NCBI GenBank assembly: GCA_947501045.1
Contig: CANMUI010000005.1
Span: 1-64,000 of the forward strand
DNA: 64,000 bases
DNA from: an uncultured Psychrobacter sp.
GTDB taxonomy: Bacteria; Pseudomonadota; Gammaproteobacteria; Pseudomonadales; Moraxellaceae
Reading direction: 5' to 3'
The translations under genes and the position numbers were made by a program. Positions within the stretch are counted from its first letter, which is position 1; each line of letters begins with the position of its first letter. The notes below the pieces were generated by a model, which was given only the letters and a program-made list of their open reading frames with translations, was not told the origin of the DNA and did not search any database. Shown here one piece after another: positions 44,363 to 52,749 of the stretch.

Positions 44363-44489
44363 TACAAGGACTCCATATGTTATTTCCTTAGTATTAGTAA
44401 TGATATAGCACTGGCATGTGTACGTACACCTTTCAATAGGCTACTTACTTAATAACACCTAATACAAAGTGTTTAAAATTTATGACTGT

Positions 44490-44972
44490 TTATTCCAACT
44501 CTTCAATCAGTTGCTGCATCTCACCGATTTCTCGCTTTTGTGCTTCGATAATGTCATCGGCAAGCTGGCGTACGCGTGGATCTTCGATATCAGCACGGGT
44601 ACTGGTCAAAATAGCAATCGAGTGATGCGGTATCATCGCTTGCATCCAATCCACTTGATCGACCGTTTGTTGTGATCTAACGCCCCATAAACCAAAGGCA
44701 AATAGCACGACACTAATCCCATAAACCATGAGATTGACCTTGGTCTTTTTATACATATTGGTCATAAAGGCGAGCATGATAATAGCCATCATAGCGCCCA
44801 TATATAACGCCATATAAGCTCTGGTTTCGCTAAAGTAAATGTGATCCCATTGATAAGTATTAAAATACATCATGATAAACATCACCACTGTCGATGTTAA
44901 AATCATCAGGGTGAACTTCACATAGGGGTTCATTTGCTTCTGTTTATTATCCATATGATTATTCATATTCAT
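44490..44972 (-). CDS. DUF305 membrane protein of the copper cluster
   Basis: 160 residues: a Met/Asn/Lys-rich cytoplasmic start (MNMNNHMDNKQKQMN), three hydrophobic segments (about 17-37, 53-70, 80-98) and a C-terminal DUF305 helix-bundle part with MIPHHSIAILTS and EIGEMQQLIEELE. The MIPHHSIAI His pair is typical. DUF305 proteins accompany copper export genes and probably bind metal in the periplasm. Confidence 0.82.
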   Translation of the reverse strand: MNMNNHMDNKQKQMNPYVKFTLMILTSTVVMFIMMYFNTYQWDHIYFSETRAYMALYMGAMMAIIMLAFMTNMYKKTKVNLMVYGISVVLFAFGLWGVRSQQTVDQVDWMQAMIPHHSIAILTSTRADIEDPRVRQLADDIIEAQKREIGEMQQLIEELE

Positions 44973-44986
44973 GTCCTTAATTTAGT

Positions 44987-45022
44987 AAAAAAGGCACCTA
45001 AATGAAGAGGTGCCTTTTTTAG
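44987..45022. terminator. Strong terminator between copB and the DUF305 gene
   Basis: Stem AAAAAAGGCACCT / AGGTGCCTTTTTT with a short AAATGAAG loop and A/T runs on both sides. It separates the copA-copB transcript from the DUF305 gene and the ATPase. Confidence 0.8.
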
Positions 45023-45062
45023 AGCTAGTGTTATAAACTGTTTTTTGCTTACATGGTAAACA

Positions 45063-46148
45063 CTAGAACCAAAATTTTACACCAGCTGTCACGCTACTAG
45101 AATCAACAGCTTCGTCTTCTTGACGTCGCAAATCTCTTGCGTTGCCTAAAGCGGTCTCATAGCTGATACCCACATAAGGCGCAAGCTGTCGACTCAATGT
45201 CTCATAAGTCAGCCTAACTTCGGTTTCTAATTCGTTAAATCCCTTAGTAATATTATTATCCGTGTCATCTTTACTAAATGCCGTCAGCTCTACTTCTGGA
45301 ATGACTACCCAATGCTGATCTAAACGCCACTCGTACTCCGCAGCTAGATCTAGACGAACTTGCCCATCAGTATATAAATAAGCTCTAGCATCAGTTTCGA
45401 TGAAGTATGGCGCAGTGCCTGTGATACCAGCCATCACGGCAGATTTATCATTTTCGGTATCATAAGCAATACCAGCCTCCCCATTCCAAAAGATACTAAG
45501 CGGCTTCCAGTATGATAGTGAGGTTAAGCTATCAATTTCTTTATCATCTTTAGTTTGGATACTACCTTCGCTACGTAGCGATACGCGATGGCTGTCTGTA
45601 CCGTACCACGTATCAAACTCATAATTGATTTGATCCTCGTCAAATTGATAACCCAAATCATCTACTGACACGCCCCATAACGGTAAGCTACCCATCATCA
45701 CAGGCTTCCCATGCTCTCCATAAGGAACGCCATTTGAATAATCTGGACTACGAGCATCGGCTGGTGCTTCCCCACCTTGCATCCCAGACATATCCATACT
45801 GCCATGATCCATGCCCGACATATCCATGCCACTGTGATCCATATCTGACATATCGCCCGACATATCCATACCACTATGGTCCATATCTGACATATCGCCT
45901 GACATATCCATGCCACTATGGTCCATACCTGACATATCGCCTGACATATCCATGCCACTATGGTCCATATCCGACATATCACCTGACATATCCATGCCAC
46001 TATGGTCCATATCTGACATGTCCATACCAGACATGTCCATACTGCCATGATCCATGTGCGACATCTCAGCAGCATTTGCTAAAGGTGACATTAATAACAT
46101 CAGAGATGACATGCCAATAAACGGTAGACCTACTTTATATATTTTCAT
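45063..46148 (-). CDS. copB: Copper resistance outer-membrane protein CopB
   Basis: 361 residues from the ATG at 46148 (an ATG at 46160 is the alternative; the frame open above that is inside the copA coding region). Signal peptide MKIYKVGLPFIGMSSLMLLM then SPLANA. Residues about 25-130 are a Met/Asp/His copper-binding region made largely of five 14-residue repeats (DMSDMDHSGMDMSG). The rest (about 150-361) is the CopB beta-barrel: WGVSVDDLGYQFDEDQINYE, YEWRLDQHWVVIPEVEL, ETEVRLTYETLSRQLAPYVG, ending in SSVTAGVKFWF with an aromatic C-terminal residue. It sequesters or exports copper at the outer membrane. Confidence 0.9.
   Translation of the reverse strand: MKIYKVGLPFIGMSSLMLLMSPLANAAEMSHMDHGSMDMSGMDMSDMDHSGMDMSGDMSDMDHSGMDMSGDMSGMDHSGMDMSGDMSDMDHSGMDMSGDMSDMDHSGMDMSGMDHGSMDMSGMQGGEAPADARSPDYSNGVPYGEHGKPVMMGSLPLWGVSVDDLGYQFDEDQINYEFDTWYGTDSHRVSLRSEGSIQTKDDKEIDSLTSLSYWKPLSIFWNGEAGIAYDTENDKSAVMAGITGTAPYFIETDARAYLYTDGQVRLDLAAEYEWRLDQHWVVIPEVELTAFSKDDTDNNITKGFNELETEVRLTYETLSRQLAPYVGISYETALGNARDLRRQEDEAVDSSSVTAGVKFWF
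45817..46026. repeat. Five tandem 42-bp repeats inside copB
   Basis: Period 42 bp, copies begin at 45817, 45859, 45901, 45943 and 45985, with a few substitutions each. The frame is kept (14 codons), so copy-number change would alter only the length of the metal-binding region. The opposite strand shows an artefactual open frame. Confidence 0.92.
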
Positions 46149-46173
46149 AATAAGGCTCATATTCAAAGGTTTA

Positions 46174-47877
46174 TTAAACAACGGCAACTTCTCTAAACAT
46201 CCCAGCTTCCATGTGATAAAGCAGGTGGCAATGCCAAGCCCAGCGTCCAACCTCACCCGTAACATCAAAACTAATTTTTTGCGCAGGTTGTACCGTGATC
46301 GTATGTTTACGAACCTGAAAGTCGCCATTAGGCGCACGCATATCGCTCCACATACCATGCAAATGCATCGGATGATTCATCATGGTGTCGTTGACCAAGG
46401 TAATACGGACGCGCTCATTAGGTTTGATATTGACAGGCGCAGCATCCCGAAACATAACCCCATCTAACGCCCAAATGTAACGCTCCATATTACCCGTTAG
46501 GTGAATCTCAAGCTCTCTAGTCGGTTTTTTCTGCTCAGCCAAAATATGCTCATCAACAGAGCGCAGTTGACTGTAGTTTAAAACTTGCCGATCAATATTA
46601 CGTAGATTAATACCTGGATCATCGAGATTCATACGCGGACTATCGACGCGCATATCCGTCTTAAAGTCGTATTCTGTTTTGGCATGACGAGCGTGATAAC
46701 CTTTATCTCCCATCGCACCCATCATATCGGCCATGGTCAGCCATTCAACTTTATCCATAGCAGGTATTGGCGCACGTGCGCCCTTTTTAGTAGCAAGCGT
46801 CGTCGCCACATAATCTGTCCGATCGATATTTTGGGCAAATATAGTATGAGCATCTTTAGTCGGTGTCACGATGACATCATAAGTCTCGGCCACCCCAATA
46901 CGGAAATCATCGATATCGACAGGACTCACATCAATTCCATCCGTCGCGACGACTTTCATTTTTAGACCGGGGATGCGTACATCAAATATCGTCTGCGCTG
47001 AACCATTGATAAAACGTAGTTTGACAGGCTGTCCAGCCTTGACAAGCTGCGTCCAGTTAGCCGCTGTGGTTTTACCATTCATCAGATAGGTAAAGGTTTT
47101 TTCACCAGACAGATCAGTAAAATCTGTCGGCATCATGCGCATCTGATTCCACATTTTGCGCTTATCAAAAGCAGCTTCTAAATCCGTTGCAGCAATATCG
47201 GACAGCAGTTTTTTAAAATCTGGCAAATGATAATTATCAAAGTCTGCACGCTGTTTTAATAGTTTCAACAAATTGTGTGGGTCACGGTGCGTCCAATCAC
47301 TGAGCAAAATGACATGGTCTTCCTCAATAGGATGACGTTCGCGTCCTTTCGGCTCAATGACAATCGCCCCGCGCATACCGGTTTGTTCTTGAAATCCAGT
47401 GTGCGAGTGATACCAATAAGTACCCGCTTGTTTTAGAGTAAATTTATATGTAAAGGTGCTATTGGCTGGAATACCATCAAAGCTGATACCTGGCACGCCG
47501 TCCATCTCAAACGGTACTAGTAGACCATGCCAATGAATAGAGGTCGACTCATTCATCTGATTGTGCACGCGAATCACTACCGTATCACCTTCACGCATTT
47601 TTAGCGTTGGCGCTGGCAGTGAGTCATTGATAAGCGTCGCCATGCTCGTCTTGCCATTAACCGTAATCATCTTTTTGCTGACATAAAGATCAAACTCTTT
47701 ACCTGTCAGGATGGGTACTTTGTGATCGGGTTTATCACTGTTAATGACGACGTTTTTTTGATTTGCCCCCAAGGCACTATTTGCAATAGTCGGTAACGTC
47801 GATAACATAGACGCACCAAGTAGCGTCGATGACCCTGTCAAAAAACGCCTGCGGTTAAGCATGTTTTTATTATTCAT
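46174..47877 (-). CDS. copA: Copper resistance multicopper oxidase CopA
   Basis: 567 residues. A twin-arginine signal (LNRRRFLTGSSTLLGAS) sends the folded protein to the periplasm. All copper sites are visible: HWHGLLVPFEMDGVPG and WYHSHTGFQEQ early, HPMHLHGMWSD and WHCHLLYHMEAGMFREV at the C-terminus, the last with the type 1 Met. The Met-rich middle (WLTMADMMGAMGDKG) is usual for PcoA/CopA. It oxidises Cu(I) in the periplasm. copB follows with a 14- to 25-bp gap. The symbol is shared with the ATPase by convention; pcoA is an equivalent name. Confidence 0.95.
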   Translation of the reverse strand: MNNKNMLNRRRFLTGSSTLLGASMLSTLPTIANSALGANQKNVVINSDKPDHKVPILTGKEFDLYVSKKMITVNGKTSMATLINDSLPAPTLKMREGDTVVIRVHNQMNESTSIHWHGLLVPFEMDGVPGISFDGIPANSTFTYKFTLKQAGTYWYHSHTGFQEQTGMRGAIVIEPKGRERHPIEEDHVILLSDWTHRDPHNLLKLLKQRADFDNYHLPDFKKLLSDIAATDLEAAFDKRKMWNQMRMMPTDFTDLSGEKTFTYLMNGKTTAANWTQLVKAGQPVKLRFINGSAQTIFDVRIPGLKMKVVATDGIDVSPVDIDDFRIGVAETYDVIVTPTKDAHTIFAQNIDRTDYVATTLATKKGARAPIPAMDKVEWLTMADMMGAMGDKGYHARHAKTEYDFKTDMRVDSPRMNLDDPGINLRNIDRQVLNYSQLRSVDEHILAEQKKPTRELEIHLTGNMERYIWALDGVMFRDAAPVNIKPNERVRITLVNDTMMNHPMHLHGMWSDMRAPNGDFQVRKHTITVQPAQKISFDVTGEVGRWAWHCHLLYHMEAGMFREVAVV

Positions 47878-47948
47878 AATAATGACCTAACTTAATCTGC
47901 GAGATGGTGGTTAACTTTATTCAAATCAAAACTACATTCAAACCATAA

Positions 47949-48590
47949 CTACAATTGCTGCTGCGGTGACTCAACATCGGCATAAACGCTGGTTGTGCCG
48001 TCTTTATTAATTTGCATGATTTGATACGGCATAAACTGATTTTGATATTCCATACCGGGACTACCGACTGGCATGCCCGGTACAGCAAGTCCGATAGCAT
48101 CGCTAGGCGGATTCTCTAAGAATTGTGCCATGTGCTTGGCTGGGACATGGCCTTCAAAGACATAACCGTCGGTAGTAACCGCCGTATGACAAGACTGCAT
48201 TTGCGGCGGTACGCTATAACGCTCTTTGAATACCGACAAGTCTGCAACGTCTTGTGCAGTGGCGTTTAAGCCATTATCTTCTGCATGGCCTATCCATTCT
48301 TTACAACAGCCACAATTGGCATCTTTATAAACAGTGGCGGAGACATTTTTAAGGAGCTCTGATTGGTTTATCAAAGGAGCCGTCACCGCTGTCAGCTCAG
48401 CTTGTGGCTGTGCTACCTGAGCCGTTTGTGTCGCAACCGTTGGCTCAGGTTGTACAGGCTGCGAATCAGAAGCGCTCGTATTTGATTGGCTACAAGCCGC
48501 TAATAGTAGTGAAGATGTCACCATCACTAAAAGAACACGACCAGATAACCGATTGTGTTTATTAGAAAACATATTGGTATCGCGCTTCAT
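47949..48590 (-). CDS. DUF411 copper-cluster lipoprotein
   Basis: 213 residues. A signal peptide with lipobox LLAAC is followed by a Ser/Gln/Pro/Thr-rich linker (about 35-80) and a DUF411 domain with KDANCGCCKEWIGHAEDNGL, QSCHTAVTTDGYVFEGHVPA and AVPGMPVGSPGMEY. The CGCC motif and conserved Cys/His are probable copper ligands. It is the gene before copA in transcription. A start at Met7 (MFSNKHNR) is also possible. Confidence 0.85.
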   Translation of the reverse strand: MKRDTNMFSNKHNRLSGRVLLVMVTSSLLLAACSQSNTSASDSQPVQPEPTVATQTAQVAQPQAELTAVTAPLINQSELLKNVSATVYKDANCGCCKEWIGHAEDNGLNATAQDVADLSVFKERYSVPPQMQSCHTAVTTDGYVFEGHVPAKHMAQFLENPPSDAIGLAVPGMPVGSPGMEYQNQFMPYQIMQINKDGTTSVYADVESPQQQL

Positions 48591-48627
48591 AAAGCCACCC
48601 CTAAGCGTTTGTGTATATATTTAATTA

Positions 48628-49224
48628 TTAATGCTGCATTCCAGAACCGTCATCTGACATATCCATCATGTCGCTATTCATTGACATATCCAACATATCG
48701 TCGTCCAATCTAGTGGTGAGCATGGTGTACTGACTTTCGTTCAATTCAGGTAACGATCTGATAAAAGCAACCATTGCCCACATCCTATCGTCATCATGAG
48801 AAGCTCCCCATGCTGGCATTCCAGATGCCATAATGCCATGTTTAATCGCCCAAAATCCTTGTCTAGCACCCGCCTGTGTTTGATAACGCTCAACAACATC
48901 AGTATTGGTAAAATTAGGTGGCTTTGGATATAGGCCTTGACTAAGATCAGTCTGCTCTACGCCAGGAGATAAATGGCAGCCTGCGCACATATCTTTGTAA
49001 TCTGCACCGCCACTGCTAATCATGTCCACCTGTTCTAAATCTGGAACGATGATATCTTTACTCGCGTTTTCTATAGAACGATGACGAGCCGTCTCCAAGA
49101 AATTGTAGACCATTGGACTATGCTCTTGATCGGCCCCAACATTTGAGACGCCACTAATAACGACAATGAAAACACCAGCAATCGCAACAACAACGGTAAA
49201 AAGTATCCCCAACAAGAATTTCAT
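48628..49224 (-). CDS. Membrane-anchored c-type cytochrome of the copper cluster
   Basis: 198 residues: N-terminal membrane helix (MKFLLGILFTVVVAIAGVFI), haem site CAGCH with likely Met ligand in GIMASGMPAWGASHDD, and a Met/Asp-rich tail (MLDMSMNSDMMDMSDDGSGM) similar to the copper-binding repeats of CopB. Probably takes part in periplasmic copper redox chemistry, perhaps accepting electrons from the multicopper oxidase partner reaction; this is inference. Confidence 0.85.
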   Translation of the reverse strand: MKFLLGILFTVVVAIAGVFIVVISGVSNVGADQEHSPMVYNFLETARHRSIENASKDIIVPDLEQVDMISSGGADYKDMCAGCHLSPGVEQTDLSQGLYPKPPNFTNTDVVERYQTQAGARQGFWAIKHGIMASGMPAWGASHDDDRMWAMVAFIRSLPELNESQYTMLTTRLDDDMLDMSMNSDMMDMSDDGSGMQH

Positions 49225-49355
49225 GTATTTATCCTAAAATCTATTTTTGTCAATACACCACTATCATTTAGCACGGCTATTTACTTAATAAAACTGCTCA
49301 TTCAGCAAAGCTGCCTGGTAGTGATGTATATTTCATAGGACTATATTTAAAATTC

Positions 49356-49643
49356 TTAAGATTTACTGTCATTATTTCTATTGTCACTACTGACGCAGTG
49401 TTTTTGGTACATCTGTTTCATTTTGCCCATATTAGCCATCATTGCTTTCATAGCAGGGTCGTTCATATCCATCTTGCTATGATCCATCTTTTGCATCATT
49501 TGCATATGTTTTTCCATCTTTTTACAGTTCATTTGATCCTTTTCAGCATGCAATTTTGGATCATGAGCCATAGCAGACGTTGAAACGACTAGAGCAACAG
49601 CAGTGACGATGATTGATTTAGACATTGATTTGAATGGTGACAT
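49356..49643 (-). CDS. Small Met/His-rich periplasmic protein
   Basis: 95 residues. A signal peptide (to TSAMA) is followed by a short helical, Met/Lys/His-rich chain (KHMQMMQKMDHSKMDMND, MKAMMANMGKMKQMYQKH). It resembles small periplasmic copper-binding proteins in cop clusters. It is the first gene of the copper run on this strand, about 170 bp below a CusR/CopR-like box. Confidence 0.75.
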   Translation of the reverse strand: MSPFKSMSKSIIVTAVALVVSTSAMAHDPKLHAEKDQMNCKKMEKHMQMMQKMDHSKMDMNDPAMKAMMANMGKMKQMYQKHCVSSDNRNNDSKS

Positions 49644-49811
49644 AATAATTCCTTATTTGATTTGATTAACAGCTAGCAAAGCTTACGCTGGGTTAAATTT
49701 GGCTTTAACATCTTGAAACTTAAAAATATATTGAATTTAAAGCTATCAGAGACTAAGGCCATCAAATCAGTCTAAATGATAACTTACTCATTCTGACTGA
49801 CAGATGACACC

Positions 49812-49833
49812 AAGATGACAATTCTGTCATCTT
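49812..49833. promoter_or_regulatory. CusR/CopR-like box upstream of the copper run
   Basis: Palindrome AAGATGACA-ATTC-TGTCATCTT. It agrees with the enterobacterial CusR/PcoR box (AAAATGACAA NN TTGTCATTTT) at 19 of 22 positions, from memory of that consensus. It sits about 170 bp upstream of the 95-residue protein gene. It could also act as a terminator for the gene at 49848, as no T run follows this is less likely. Confidence 0.65.
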
Positions 49834-49847
49834 CACATCTATAGATT

Positions 49848-50183
49848 TTAATGTTGCACATAATCCTCTAGTATTGCCTTAGCATTACTATCGCGATCTC
49901 GACCATACTGGTCTACAAAATACTTTTCAGCTTGCAGATGTTGATCTTGATGCTGAACCTGACAGGCTACTCTTGCATCGACATAGCTTTTCATTTGCGC
50001 ATCAGATATCTGCGCATCATTGTGATCCGCATTTTTTGCAAATTGAGTAACCGCATCGCAGTTGTTGATAATTGAAGTACTTAGGTTGGTAGTATGGGCA
50101 TTTGCTGCTGACATGCCGACAAACATAGACAATGACATCGATAGTGACAATAGAGATGCACTTTTTAGACCATAATTTTTCAT
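49848..50183 (-). CDS. Small exported protein, unknown function
   Basis: 111 residues with a signal peptide ending at ANA (about 30). The mature part of about 80 residues is polar, His/Asp/Gln-rich (KNADHNDAQISDAQMKSYVD, QVQHQDQHLQAEKYFVDQYG) with two cysteines. I do not recognise a family. It is divergent from copR, below two box-like sites, so copper control is likely; a metal-binding role is a guess. Confidence 0.65.
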   Translation of the reverse strand: MKNYGLKSASLLSLSMSLSMFVGMSAANAHTTNLSTSIINNCDAVTQFAKNADHNDAQISDAQMKSYVDARVACQVQHQDQHLQAEKYFVDQYGRDRDSNAKAILEDYVQH

Positions 50184-50348
50184 ATAATACTCTCAAAGAT
50201 AAATAATTGGACATTCAAGTAGAATGTTTGTTAGTGAAGCTATTTATAGAAGTCATCTTTATCTTTTAAAGGCAATCTCTAACCGACAAAGCTTTCTATT
50301 TAGCGTTGATTGAGAATACTAAACTGAAACTGACAGCTTAATGACGCA

Positions 50349-50390
50349 GACATGACATGTTTGTTAGAAATAAATCAAAGTTGTCATACA
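50349..50390. promoter_or_regulatory. Two adjacent half-conserved CopR-like boxes
   Basis: ATGACAT-GT-TTGTTA at 50349-50370 and ATCAA-AG-TTGTCAT at 50369-50390 each match one half of the CusR/CopR box well and the other half partly. They lie in the divergent gap between copR and the 111-residue protein gene. The 313-bp gap holds no other feature I can support. Confidence 0.45.
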
Positions 50391-50496
50391 AGTCTTTATT
50401 ACAACTAGGCAATCGAACCAATTGATGTATAGACGTGTCTAAAAATGATTCAGTGTTAAGCTACCAATTATCAGAGTGATATTTAAAGGAGTAATA

Positions 50497-51258
50497 ATGA
50501 AAGTATTACTAGTAGAAGATGAGGTAAAGCTTGGAGAGTATATAAAAAAGGGCTTAACCGAGGCTGGCTTTATCGTTGACCATCATACAACTGGTCTAGA
50601 CGGCTATCATGCCTTGATGACAGATGAGTTCAGCGTGGTATTAATGGATGTGATGCTGCCTGATGTCAGTGGCTTTGAGTTGGTACGCAATTACCGCGCC
50701 GCTGGGAAGCATACGCCCGTCTTATTTTTGACTGCAAAAGATGATTTGAGTGATAAGATCAAAGGCATTGAAATCGGTGGAGACGATTATCTAACCAAGC
50801 CTTTCGCCTTTGCAGAATTAATAGTCAGAATAAAAAGTCTGTTGCGCCGCGCCAATCAAGCAGATTATAAAAGTACTATTATGCACATAGCAGACCTGAA
50901 AATGGACATTGCCAAGCGCACTGTACACAGAGGTGATACCGCCATTAAACTCACAGCAAAAGAGTTTTCTCTATTGCAATTTCTGTTAGAACGTCAAGGT
51001 GAGGTATTGCCGCGCTCCGTCATCGCCTCGCAGGTATGGGATATGAATTTTGATAGTGATACCAATGTCATTGACGTCGCTATAAGACGTCTGCGACTCA
51101 AAATCGATGATGAATTTGCTATAAAGCTAATTCATACCGTGCGCGGGATGGGTTATCGATTGGATGCCATAAATACTTCGGATACGAGTACTGATAACGC
51201 TACCATCAATGACAATGTAATGAATAGTGTTGCCACCAATAGCACTGAAGCCAAATAA
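50497..51258 (+). CDS. copR: OmpR-family response regulator of copper resistance
   Basis: 253 residues from the ATG at 50497 (AAAGGAG 8 nt before it). The receiver domain (1-120) starts MKVLLVEDEVKLGEYIKKGL, with phosphoacceptor Asp in VVLMDVMLPD and Lys in YLTKPF. The winged helix (about 130-225) has IKLTAKEFSLLQFLLERQGE, RSVIASQVWDMNFDSDTNVI and RRLRLKID. The DSDTNVIDVAIRRLR pattern is typical of CopR/CusR. It activates the divergent copper genes. The polar Thr/Asn-rich tail of about 25 residues is unusual. Confidence 0.92.
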   Translation: MKVLLVEDEVKLGEYIKKGLTEAGFIVDHHTTGLDGYHALMTDEFSVVLMDVMLPDVSGFELVRNYRAAGKHTPVLFLTAKDDLSDKIKGIEIGGDDYLTKPFAFAELIVRIKSLLRRANQADYKSTIMHIADLKMDIAKRTVHRGDTAIKLTAKEFSLLQFLLERQGEVLPRSVIASQVWDMNFDSDTNVIDVAIRRLRLKIDDEFAIKLIHTVRGMGYRLDAINTSDTSTDNATINDNVMNSVATNSTEAK

Positions 51259-51259
51259 A

Positions 51260-52708
51260 ATGAAATATAACTTTGAAAATCGACGCTTGCCTCTGCTATG
51301 GCGGACGATTTTTTTACTGACGATATTCGTTGTCATCTCTCAAATCGTTATTTATATCTGGGTTCAGCGCTCTGTAAATGGTCACTTTGAGCAAATGGAT
51401 TCAGAGATTATTACTCATGCCGCCTTTAATTTACGCAAGCGCATAACCCATCTCGATGAAGAAACGGCTTATCCAACTTTACCTTCTTCACCATCTGCAG
51501 CAACTTCGCTGAACTCACCCACTTTACCAACATCAGCCTCGATTGGCTCTGATCACCTGCATTCCTCTTGGCTGGACTACGATCTAAAGACGCTCATAGC
51601 GGATAAAAACGGACGCTTATTGTCTAGCGCTCCGAGTAGCTTTGCTAATGAGTTGCCCGCAGATTTTAACCTGCCATCTCTATGGCAAAACCATCACGAG
51701 CAGCAGTTTGTCGTGGAGATAAATAATAGAAGTTACCGCGCCGTTATCATTCAAGACAATCAAATGCTTGCGCTTATCGCACTGCCTATCGATGTCCATC
51801 ATCAATATTTATTACAGTTTAACCGCCAGCTTAGTATGATATTGATAGCGATTACCCTGCTATTGGTGTCAATTGCTGCATTAAGTGTCTACTGGGGTTT
51901 TGCACCTTTATCTACTATCGTCCAAAAGATGAAAGGCATTAACCCTGAAAAGCTGGATGAACGAGTCATCGTTAGTGATATGCCGCGCGAGCTGCGACCG
52001 CTTGCTGAGTCTTATAACTTAATGATGAGTAAGCTTGAGAGTAACTTTGAATCATTATCGCGCTTCTCGGATAATATCGCGCATGAGCTGCGTACCCCGC
52101 TTGCAACCCTTGGCACTCAGACTCAGGTCATGCTTAGCAAGACAAGAAACACCAATGAATATATCGAGCAATTGCATCATCAACATGACACACTTGAGCA
52201 GTTATCTGCGCTGATTAATAACATGCTCTTGCTAGCAAAAACTCAAAAAGGACTTGAAGACTCGCAGCTTAAACTTGTCGATACAGACTTACTTATTACT
52301 AAGCTCATAGATTACTTTGAGTTGATAGCGGAAGATCGCGAGATAACTTTTGAAAAAACAGGCAGCTTTGGCACAGTGCTAGGCGATAAAGGCTTGTTGC
52401 AAAGACTCTTTGCCAATTTACTGTCAAATGCCATTTATTATGCGGCTAGTGATAGCGTCATTATTATTGAAGCAGCTACAACCTCTACGTCAACAATCAC
52501 CATAACTAATAAATTAGCTAAGCCCCTAACTCAAAGCGATGCGGATAAATTATTTGAGCGCTTCCATCGACATGATCAAACCAAGACTATGCACGCAGGA
52601 TCAGGTCTGGGATTATCCATTGTGCAAGCTATCGTCAACGCCCATAACGGCAAAGTCAGCATTACTATCAAAGATGATTATTACTTCCAAGTTGAGGTGA
52701 TTTTGTAG
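51260..52708 (+). CDS. copS: Copper-sensing histidine kinase
   Basis: 482 residues from the ATG at 51260, which touches the copR stop codon (TAAAATG); a TTG start further up inside copR is rejected. Two membrane helices (about 12-33 and 190-212) bracket a periplasmic sensor of about 150 residues with a Ser/Pro/Thr-rich insert. HAMP (about 213-265), then the H box SDNIAHELRTPLATLGTQTQ, an N box (LLSNAIYYAA) and a G box (HAGSGLGLSIVQAIVNAHNG). It pairs with copR. Confidence 0.92.
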   Translation: MKYNFENRRLPLLWRTIFLLTIFVVISQIVIYIWVQRSVNGHFEQMDSEIITHAAFNLRKRITHLDEETAYPTLPSSPSAATSLNSPTLPTSASIGSDHLHSSWLDYDLKTLIADKNGRLLSSAPSSFANELPADFNLPSLWQNHHEQQFVVEINNRSYRAVIIQDNQMLALIALPIDVHHQYLLQFNRQLSMILIAITLLLVSIAALSVYWGFAPLSTIVQKMKGINPEKLDERVIVSDMPRELRPLAESYNLMMSKLESNFESLSRFSDNIAHELRTPLATLGTQTQVMLSKTRNTNEYIEQLHHQHDTLEQLSALINNMLLLAKTQKGLEDSQLKLVDTDLLITKLIDYFELIAEDREITFEKTGSFGTVLGDKGLLQRLFANLLSNAIYYAASDSVIIIEAATTSTSTITITNKLAKPLTQSDADKLFERFHRHDQTKTMHAGSGLGLSIVQAIVNAHNGKVSITIKDDYYFQVEVIL

Positions 52709-52749
52709 CGAGCACTGTATCGGTTTTAAAGCGAATCGACTATAGCTTC

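Noticed and set aside
44417..44428. Perfect palindrome GTGTACGTACAC upstream of the 58-codon gene, considered as a copper repressor site
   Set aside because: It does not match the CueR, CsoR or CopY sites I know; 12-bp palindromes occur by chance, so it is noted only.
45734..46120. Plus-strand open frame of 128 codons with a YPCHYGPYLTYRLT repeat
   Set aside because: It is the antisense reading of the 42-bp repeat of copB and has no ribosome site or sensible composition.
46149..46358. Upstream extension of the copB frame
   Set aside because: It overlaps the end of the copA oxidase gene in another frame; a clear signal peptide starts at 46148.
51227..51259. Extended TTG start for the copS frame
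   Set aside because: It lies inside copR and has no ribosome site; the ATG at 51260 directly follows the copR stop.
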